Source: CAYWFF01 sp964458085 (GTDB taxonomy: Bacteria; Patescibacteriota; Microgenomatia; UBA8517). From it: DNA of 64,000 nucleotides. Every line of letters begins with the position of its first letter. Position 1 is the first letter of the stretch. The stretch is from contig CAYWFF010000002.1 of NCBI GenBank assembly GCA_964458085.1, forward strand, positions 5,715 through 69,714, given 5' to 3'. The translations under genes and the position numbers were made by a program. The notes beneath the pieces are model-generated. The model did no database searches. It was given only the letters and a program-made list of their open reading frames with translations, and was not told the origin of the DNA. This document shows positions 59,083 to 64,000 of this stretch, piece after piece.

Positions 59083-59402
59083 CACTCTTTTTTGACCATT
59101 TACTATCCCTTTCAAAAGTTGAAGAGCAAATAAAAACGCTAACTCTTTCATTTTCTGAGCGGGAAGAAGTTACAAAGCTAATTGACACAATCGTCAATAA
59201 CCACATGGTAACGGTGATACTTAACCATTTACCTCACGAAAAGCACCATGAATTTCTTAATTTAGTAACAGAGAAACCATATTCGCCTGAAGTATTGCAG
59301 TATCTTAAAAGCATTGTTGTAGTAGACATTGAAGAAGTTTTGCAGAGCGAGTCAGCGGTCCTCGCTGGTGAACTTCTAAAAATTGTTAGCTCGGTTGCTT
59401 AA
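59079..59402 (+). CDS. Small soluble hypothetical protein
   Basis: 107 aa, mostly helical and acidic, unrecognised. Features include a helix FSEREEVTKLIDTIVNNHM and FLNLVTEKPYSPEVLQYLKS. It overlaps the preceding gene by 4 nt and precedes the next by 5 nt, so all three genes with gltX may form one operon. It resembles small helical CPR proteins such as DUF5663 in general style only. Confidence 0.55.
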   Translation: MTLFFDHLLSLSKVEEQIKTLTLSFSEREEVTKLIDTIVNNHMVTVILNHLPHEKHHEFLNLVTEKPYSPEVLQYLKSIVVVDIEEVLQSESAVLAGELLKIVSSVA

Positions 59403-59407
59403 ACCAT

Positions 59408-59722
59408 ATGGATAGAAATTACGGTGGTATCATTTGGACCAACCATGCACTTTCCCGATTAAAGGAACGTGCTATTAAGCAGGGAGATGCTTGGGCAACC
59501 TGGAAAAAACCTGATCAGTCCCGTTATGCCGCCTCAAAAGATGCCTGGGTATATTACAAGAATTGGGGTTCGTCTCGTATCGAAGTTGTAGCCAAACAGA
59601 ATGAAAAAAAAGAATGGTTAATTTTATCAGTATGGTCAAAGCCACTTTCTTCTACAATGCTCAGAAAACAAAGCAATAAAAGTATTTTATCCCGCATTAT
59701 TTCCTTTGTATTAAAAAAGTAA
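59408..59722 (+). CDS. Small basic hypothetical protein, DUF4258-like start
   Basis: 104 aa. The N-terminus IIWTNHALSRLKERAIKQG resembles the H-A-x-x-R-x-x-x-R start of DUF4258 proteins, which are often related to small RNase toxins such as BrnT, but the match is short. Then VYYKNWGSSRIEVVAKQNEK forms beta strands, and a C-terminal basic helix ends the protein. No antitoxin-like partner is obvious, unless the acidic 107-aa protein upstream plays that role. Confidence 0.5.
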   Translation: MDRNYGGIIWTNHALSRLKERAIKQGDAWATWKKPDQSRYAASKDAWVYYKNWGSSRIEVVAKQNEKKEWLILSVWSKPLSSTMLRKQSNKSILSRIISFVLKK

Positions 59723-60072
59723 CAGTTAAATCTTCAAAGGATCAAACTAGCGTTCTATCTGTTTTCTTACACCCTCTTTGTTGATCTTTTATGTCACGGC
59801 TCTATTCTGACTGTAATGCTACATAATCATCGATCAAATATAAAAGTTTTAGCAGCTTCGTATAATCTTTCCCGCTCAGACAACAGCAAATATATAGTTA
59901 CTAATTTATGGATCACGTAACAATAAAAGTGAGGTAGATCCTGCGGGAGAGATCTGTAATTAGACTTTTCGGCAGCAAGCCTCGCTTCTGCTTAATACTT
60001 TTAAAGTTTAAGTAGACAAGTGAAGTGCCACGGCCTTAAGCCGTGGTACTTGGTGAAAGGGGGTGAGACAAT
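59723..60072. other. Intergenic stretch of about 350 nt with hairpins
   Basis: No credible coding frame. A TATAAT lies near 59866-59871 on the plus strand, which could start a leader of up to about 190 nt for the stress-protein gene or a small RNA. Short inverted repeats such as AGATC/GATCT near 59936-59957 and a strong hairpin at 60023-60051 are visible. I cannot assign it to a known RNA family. Confidence 0.45.
60023..60051 (+). promoter_or_regulatory. Strong 12-bp hairpin in the leader of the stress-protein gene
   Basis: AAGTGCCACGGC (60023-60034) pairs with GCCGTGGTACTT (60040-60051) around a CTTAA loop, with one G-U. It ends a few nt before the Shine-Dalgarno AAAGGGGGTGA. There is no U tract, so it is not a terminator for the plus strand. 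It could stabilise the mRNA or tune translation. Confidence 0.6.
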
Positions 60073-60609
60073 ATGACACAAACCGTAGTTGGAATATTTA
60101 GTGATAAATCAGATGCAAACGAAGCAATAGAAGCTTTAGGTGAAAAAGGTTTTACCGGGGATACTATTTCAATAATAGCCAGAGATACAAGCGTTAAAGA
60201 TGACTTGGAAACTTCAAAAGCAGACAATGTTGCTGCTGGTGCGGTAGAAGGAGCGGGAACAGGTGGAGTTATCGGGGGAATCGTCGGATTAGTAGTCGGA
60301 CTTACCCCTCTAACAATTCCCGGACTCGGAGCATTGTTGGTAGGTGGACCCATTGCAGCAGCTTTAGGGTTAACCGGCGCGGCAGCAACTACAGTGACCG
60401 GAGCGGTTACCGGAGCTCTTGCGGGCGGGCTTGTAGGTGCGCTTGTTGGGCTTGGTATACCTGAAGAACAAGCGAAACGTTTTGAAGAACGCATTAGTAA
60501 AGGTGATATTCTTTTATCTGTTGAAATTGAAGAGAATCAGGGAGATGTGGTGAAAGATGTGTTTTCAAGTCACGGTGCAGAGGAAGTTAACTCTTATACT
60601 TTCTCCTAA
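60073..60609 (+). CDS. General stress protein 17M/YflT-like
   Basis: 178 aa. An N-terminal ferredoxin-like domain (QTVVGIFSDKSDANEAIEAL) and a C-terminal repeat of it (LLSVEIEENQGDVVKDVFSS) surround a long Gly/Ala-rich hydrophobic segment (GGVIGGIVGLVVGLTPLTIP and following). This is the layout of YflT-type heat-induced stress proteins. A Shine-Dalgarno AAAGGGGGTGA at 60057-60067 precedes the ATG by 5 nt. Followed by a clear terminator. Confidence 0.8.
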   Translation: MTQTVVGIFSDKSDANEAIEALGEKGFTGDTISIIARDTSVKDDLETSKADNVAAGAVEGAGTGGVIGGIVGLVVGLTPLTIPGLGALLVGGPIAAALGLTGAAATTVTGAVTGALAGGLVGALVGLGIPEEQAKRFEERISKGDILLSVEIEENQGDVVKDVFSSHGAEEVNSYTFS

Positions 60610-60628
60610 ATTAAGAAAATACGCTGAC

Positions 60629-60660
60629 AAAATACAGCCCTCGCGAGGGCTGTATTTTTA
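60629..60660 (+). terminator. Intrinsic terminator after the stress-protein gene
   Basis: Palindrome AAAATACAGCCCTCG/CGAGGGCTGTATTTT at 60629-60658 with a T-rich tail. It is symmetric and may serve the minus strand too. Confidence 0.85.
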
Positions 60661-60692
60661 TGGACTGATTAATTATTTTCTTTACGTTATTC

Positions 60693-60899
60693 TTACTCAT
60701 ACTTAGAACTCTTTTTATGAGGAATTAGTACATTAATTTCAATGGTACCTGTAGGGTTGTATGAACAAAATAAGTCCTTTTTGCCAAAAGGGAGCGCTCG
60801 ACTGTTTTTTGCTTCATCTGTCAAATTAAGTTCTTCAGGTTCAGTTTGGATAGGCGCTTCGTATGACACTCCGCGATTACTTTTGGATAATACTGCCAC
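60693..60899 (-). CDS. Possible small hydrophilic protein
   Basis: 68 aa from a GTG start at 60899. Composition and codon choice look like coding sequence (EPEELNLTDEAKNSR, then YNPTGTIEINVLIPHKK), and a terminator-like palindrome lies beyond its stop. There is no Shine-Dalgarno; an AATAAT sequence close upstream would make it leaderless. A competing frame on the plus strand (60742-61029) looks less natural. Unrecognised and uncertain. Confidence 0.4.
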   Translation of the reverse strand: MAVLSKSNRGVSYEAPIQTEPEELNLTDEAKNSRALPFGKKDLFCSYNPTGTIEINVLIPHKKSSKYE

Positions 60900-61138
60900 T
60901 GCGCTTTCCCGTCATTATTTCAAAGCTTCAGGAAAAATTAAAGAAAAGTTAATAAGTAAGATAAAGAGGTTTGCAAGCCACAACATTTTTACTTACTTGT
61001 TAATTTTATTTCAAGCCCCTTTAGATTAAAAATCAGCTTCTTCGATAGAATTCCGATTAATATTAATTTTCAACGATAGTGATAAAAAGCAATAAGGGCA
61101 GAAATGAAATGTTTATTTATCTTAAAAGTAAAACCACA

Positions 61139-61166
61139 AAGACCCGGGATCTGGTCCCCGGGTCTT
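61139..61166 (-). terminator. Terminator after the small membrane protein gene
   Basis: AAGACCCGGG (61139-61148) and CCCGGGTCTT (61157-61166), a perfect 10-bp stem with an 8-nt loop. On the minus strand it is followed by TTTGTGGTTTT-type sequence. It is about 20 nt beyond the stop at 61186. The rest of 61030-61185 holds nothing I can name. Confidence 0.7.
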
Positions 61167-61185
61167 ATTGTTAAATATTTTTCTA

Positions 61186-61443
61186 TCACTCTTGTGGTGG
61201 ATTTGTATTTACCTCAAATTCATCGGGTAAGTTCACGTTAACTGATTCAGGCGTATCAACATTTATCTCGCTGCTACTGCCGCTTGATGTGTCGGGTTCT
61301 GCGGTTTGGCTGCCGGTGTTTGAACGGCCGGGTAAGCCATAAATAAACAATACAAATACAAGAATAATAAGTGCAATAATTCCAACCATTACCCCGGTAC
61401 CCCTTCCTCCGCCTTCACCGGTATTATTTACAACAGTTGTCAT
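61186..61443 (-). CDS. Small single-pass membrane protein
   Basis: 85 aa. A Gly-rich start (NNTGEGGGRGTG), one membrane helix (VMVGIIALIILVFVLFIYGL) and a Ser/Thr/Glu/Asp-rich tail with VNVNLPDEFEVN near the end. It has a strong Shine-Dalgarno, GGAGGTGATAG, right before the ATG. Similar short proteins with a glycine-rich head are frequent in CPR genomes. Function unknown. Confidence 0.65.
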   Translation of the reverse strand: MTTVVNNTGEGGGRGTGVMVGIIALIILVFVLFIYGLPGRSNTGSQTAEPDTSSGSSSEINVDTPESVNVNLPDEFEVNTNPPQE

Positions 61444-61579
61444 ACTATCACCTCCTGACCTTGTGCTTTCACATACTAATTAACATCAGTTAAGACAGCA
61501 CGAAATAGGAGTAACATTTTTGTAAGAACGGTAAAAATACCGAATGTCTGGCTATCCTCTGAGTTTATAAGGGATGAAT

Positions 61580-62260
61580 TCAGGAAGCTTTGTCTTTCAG
61601 GACGTACCCGAAACCGCGAACCGAGTGGATAAGTTTCTTTTTAGCTTTAGAATCAACTTTTTTCCTAAGATAACCTATGTAAACGTCAACGACCCGTGTC
61701 TCAACATCGGGAGAATATACCCAAATGCGGTTAAGAATCATTTCTCGGGTCAAAACATGTTCACGATTACTCATTAGGTATTCCAAAAGTTTAAATTCCT
61801 GAGGTGTGAGACTTATAAGTTCTCCTGCACGTTTCACTTCCATCGTGCGGGTATCTAATTCCAAGTCGTCAACCGTTAATTTAGAATCTTTTTCTCCTCT
61901 TTGTCTCAAACGAGCCCGGACTCGTGCTAAAAGCTCTTCTGCTGTGAAGGGTTTGGTTATATAGTCATCTGCGCCTATATCAAGTCCCTGAACGACGTCT
62001 GATACTGCATCGCGGCCGGTTAATACAACAATAGCAGATTCAACATTGTTTTTTCTGATATCATTTATGATACTTTCACCTGAAATATCGGGCAATCCTA
62101 AATCTACAATTACTAAATTGGGTTGTGTTTTTTCTATAAGATCTAAGGCAGCTAGCCCGTTTGAAGCAGTTTGAACAGCATATCCGTTTTCTAATAGCAG
62201 CTCCTTGAGATATTTTCGGATTCCTGCATCGTCTTCTACGACAAGAACTGAGTATTCCAT
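61580..62260 (-). CDS. OmpR/PhoB-family response regulator
   Basis: 226 aa from ATG 62260. Receiver: VVEDDAGIRKYLKELL, acceptor Asp in LVIVDLGLPDISGE, VLTGRDA and DDYITKPF. C-terminal winged helix: ISLTPQEFKLLEYLMSNREH, RVVDVYIGYLRKKVD and IHSVRGFGYVLKD. It binds DNA when phosphorylated. TATAAT at 62273-62268 (minus strand) ends 7 nt before the ATG, so the transcript is predicted to begin at the start codon; an upstream in-frame start at 62320 lies beyond that promoter. The divergent kinase at 62554 is the likely partner. Confidence 0.93.
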   Translation of the reverse strand: MEYSVLVVEDDAGIRKYLKELLLENGYAVQTASNGLAALDLIEKTQPNLVIVDLGLPDISGESIINDIRKNNVESAIVVLTGRDAVSDVVQGLDIGADDYITKPFTAEELLARVRARLRQRGEKDSKLTVDDLELDTRTMEVKRAGELISLTPQEFKLLEYLMSNREHVLTREMILNRIWVYSPDVETRVVDVYIGYLRKKVDSKAKKKLIHSVRGFGYVLKDKAS

Positions 62261-62447
62261 TCGCTGAATTATAACATGCGTAATGACAATCACAAGACAT
62301 TTTCGGCATATCTTACGCAACCCTTACAATATTACGGACAAACTATTACCTCTCAAACCTAAAGTAACACTATCACCGTTATCAAACAGTGATACCAAAT
62401 TTAAAATTTAAAGCTATAGTAAGGGCAGGCTCTAGCTTTCATTCGGC

Positions 62448-62482
62448 AAAAAAGGTAGATAGGTTAACTATCTGCCTTTTTT
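62448..62482 (+). terminator. Intrinsic terminator in a divergent intergenic region
   Basis: AAAAAAGGTAGATAG (62448-62462) pairs with CTATCTGCCTTTTTT (62468-62482) around GTTAA. It lies between two genes that are transcribed away from each other, so it does not end either of them. A TATAGT box at 62415-62420 suggests a short plus-strand transcript of about 55 nt ending here. Confidence 0.75.
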
Positions 62483-62538
62483 GAGATTCAGATTTATTTT
62501 CCCAATTATACGAGCTTTAAAACAGGTTTAATCCAACG

Positions 62539-62544
62539 TATAAT
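62539..62544 (+). promoter_or_regulatory. -10 box of the window-end histidine kinase
   Basis: TATAAT ends 9 nt before the ATG at 62554; near-leaderless. A TTTAAA at 62516-62521 (17-nt spacer) is a weak -35. Confidence 0.6.
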
Positions 62545-62553
62545 TGTCTCGTA

Positions 62554-64000
62554 ATGGAACAAAAATCAATAAAATTAACTCCATCAACTGAAAATGTAGA
62601 TATTCCAGATATATCCGCTTTTGAATATGATCAAACGGATATCCAAAAACGGTTGGTGGTCTCCTATCTTATTGCCCACACTCTCTCCAGCGCCAAGTCA
62701 CTCAAAAAAGACGCTCCAAAACTTTTAGAACTAATCGGTGAAACATTCGATTGGGAATTAGGAATCTTGTGGTTAATTGATGAAAAAGACAAAAAAGCAA
62801 AATATTTAACAAGTTGGTGCACGGAATCTACCTTTTCAAAGCAGTTTATTGAGGTAAGCAAAAATACAGAATTTCCCCCGGGGGTGGGAATGATAGGAAA
62901 AATCTGGAAATCAAAAAAAGCTACTTGGATACAAAATATAGAAAATAAATTAACAAAAGAGAGGGGTAAAGCAGCAAAAAAAAACAGTTTACGCTCAGCA
63001 TTCTTTTTTCCTATTATTGATGAAAATGAGGTTTTGGGAATTACTGAATTTTACAGTTCGCAAAAAAGGTCGGTTGATGAAAATGTTTTCAAAATTGTCG
63101 ACTCGGTAAGTTTTCAAATTGCCCAATTTATTAAAAGAAAAAATGCGGAAACTGACCTTAATCGCACTTTAAACCAATTGCAAACTGTATTGGAAAGCGT
63201 TCCTCATGGAATAACGGCAGAGGATAAGGTCGGAAAAGTTGTCTATACGAACTCGGCTGCAGTTAGGATTTTAGAGTTAAATTCTACAAATGAACTTAAA
63301 GAACAAAGCATCAAAAAAGCTTTCAAAAAATATAATATCTATACAAAAGAGGGTAAAAAAGTTTCTTTTAAAGATTTACCGGCGGCAAAAGTTTTTGAAG
63401 GGAAGAAAGAAGATACTCAGCTTTTAAAATTTGTAAACAAAAATACCGACGAAGAACGCTGGCTTCGGATAAAAGCAACTGCAACACATCCCGGTCAACG
63501 TGAGATGGTAATCAAACTTTTTCAGGATGTTACCCGAAGCGTTGAAGAAAGGGATCAGCAGCAACTTTTTTTGGGAATTGTGAGTCACGAATTCAGAAGC
63601 CCTTTGGCAAGCATAAAAGCGTACATTCAACTATTGGAAAAGCGTTTGAAAAATGAGAACAATGATGAAGTTCTTGAATTTTTATCAAGCGTTCATACTC
63701 AAACTGACAGACTAACCAAACTTGTAAACGATATTATGGACACTACGCGAATAAAAGCAGGTCTTTTGAAATTAAATTCTGAATTTCAAAACTATTCTGA
63801 ATTTGTAGAAAACGTAGTCGAAAGTTTTCAGCCGACGGCGCCAAAAAATAAAATTTATTTAAAGATTCCGCGTTCTTTCACTCTTCATTTTGACCGGGAC
63901 AGAATGACTCAAATTATTGTGAATCTTCTTACAAATGCCGTTAATCACTCACCTGAAGGATCACCGATTACAGTTTCGATTACAAAAGATGACGATTGCG
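62554..64000 (+). CDS. Cytoplasmic histidine kinase (GAF, PAS, HisKA, HATPase), cut by window end
   Basis: The frame is open from ATG 62554 to the window edge (482 codons). No membrane helix is seen. A GAF domain (about 55-200: LLELIGETFDWELGILWLID, PPGVGMIGKIWKSKKATWIQ, FFPIIDENEVLGITEFY), a PAS-like domain (LESVPHGITAEDKVGKVVYT), HisKA with IVSHEFRSPLASIKAYIQ (His near 344) and the start of HATPase_c (QIIVNLLTNAVNHSPEG) follow in order. The G boxes lie beyond the window. It is divergent from the OmpR-type regulator and probably phosphorylates it. Confidence 0.9.
   Translation, partial: MEQKSIKLTPSTENVDIPDISAFEYDQTDIQKRLVVSYLIAHTLSSAKSLKKDAPKLLELIGETFDWELGILWLIDEKDKKAKYLTSWCTESTFSKQFIEVSKNTEFPPGVGMIGKIWKSKKATWIQNIENKLTKERGKAAKKNSLRSAFFFPIIDENEVLGITEFYSSQKRSVDENVFKIVDSVSFQIAQFIKRKNAETDLNRTLNQLQTVLESVPHGITAEDKVGKVVYTNSAAVRILELNSTNELKEQSIKKAFKKYNIYTKEGKKVSFKDLPAAKVFEGKKEDTQLLKFVNKNTDEERWLRIKATATHPGQREMVIKLFQDVTRSVEERDQQQLFLGIVSHEFRSPLASIKAYIQLLEKRLKNENNDEVLEFLSSVHTQTDRLTKLVNDIMDTTRIKAGLLKLNSEFQNYSEFVENVVESFQPTAPKNKIYLKIPRSFTLHFDRDRMTQIIVNLLTNAVNHSPEGSPITVSITKDDDC

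Noticed and set aside
60036..60494. Open frame of 152 codons on the minus strand, Pro/Ala/Ser-rich
   Set aside because: Mirror of the Gly/Ala-rich repeat of the YflT-like gene; the low complexity keeps the opposite frame open.
60742..61029. Open frame of 95 codons on the plus strand
   Set aside because: It overlaps the slightly more convincing minus-strand frame 60693-60899 and shows no ribosome site or domain.
1..64000. CRISPR array or long tandem repeats
   Set aside because: No regularly spaced direct repeats were seen in reading the intergenic regions; only the comM 3' ends repeat.

Overview
The window looks like a chromosome segment of a Candidate Phyla Radiation (Patescibacteria) bacterium, most likely in or near Microgenomates. 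This is inference from gene content and is not tested by phylogeny. The signs are a compact low-GC layout, a type IV pilus cluster with a fused PilM-PilN and many short prepilin-like proteins, DUF5679, DUF4446 and DUF3048 genes typical of these genomes, GAD-less AspRS, RelA without the C-terminal regulatory domains, and many start codons that sit only 6-12 nt after a TATAAT-type box, as expected for leaderless mRNAs. One 100-N assembly gap lies at 56819-56918, inside the 5' end of gltX.

Layout. 1-2968: 3' end of an ABC-2 permease, Nudix hydrolase, miaA, AI-2E-family transporter. 2957-3610: RNase P RNA with its own promoter and terminator and a large inserted helix near its 3' end. 3699-14025: small MscS-type membrane protein, then the pilus cluster (pilB, pilC, a divergent block of three minor-pilin-like proteins, pilMN, pilO-like, pilin). 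14089-15958: a GNAT-like protein and a pyruvoyl-dependent histidine-decarboxylase-family enzyme in one leaderless operon. 15998-25425: histidine kinases, single-domain response regulators, a short GT35 phosphorylase and an orphan membrane-tethered solute-binding protein.

25505-40885 is the most unusual region. A complete comM (YifB) gene is followed by two cargo modules, each ended by another copy of the comM 3' end (33064-33440 and 40509-40885). All three copies start their homology at the same spot, the codons for the DRID motif, and the two downstream copies share the preceding ATAAAKGAACTGAT. I read this as two tandem islands that integrated at one site in comM, each restoring the gene with its own 3' end and displacing the previous one. 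Module 1 carries a phosphoribosyltransferase, a dTMP-kinase-like enzyme, Maf, a PfkB sugar/nucleoside kinase, an NMT1/THI5-type ABC importer and a GreA/GreB-like protein, and looks like a nucleobase or nucleoside salvage package. Module 2 carries a free-standing AlaRS-like catalytic domain, an S51 peptidase, a NodU-type carbamoyltransferase, an amidohydrolase, an archaeal-type AdoMet synthetase and a radical SAM/SPASM-like enzyme, and looks like a small biosynthetic cluster of unknown product. No recombinase gene is visible.

40924-56762 is mostly housekeeping: dtd, a CAP-domain protein, DUF5679, DUF4446, DUF3048, secDF, an exported thermonuclease, cca, recJ, relA, aspS and a D,D-carboxypeptidase. 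Two RNA regulators sit back to back between relA and aspS: on the minus strand a leader-peptide attenuator (23-codon ORF with overlapping antiterminator and terminator hairpins) ahead of an unknown 143-aa protein, and on the plus strand a T-box riboswitch ahead of aspS. 56920-64000 holds the partial gltX, three hypothetical proteins, a YflT-like stress protein, small membrane proteins, an OmpR-type regulator and a histidine kinase cut by the window end. I saw no tRNA, rRNA, CRISPR array or transposase.
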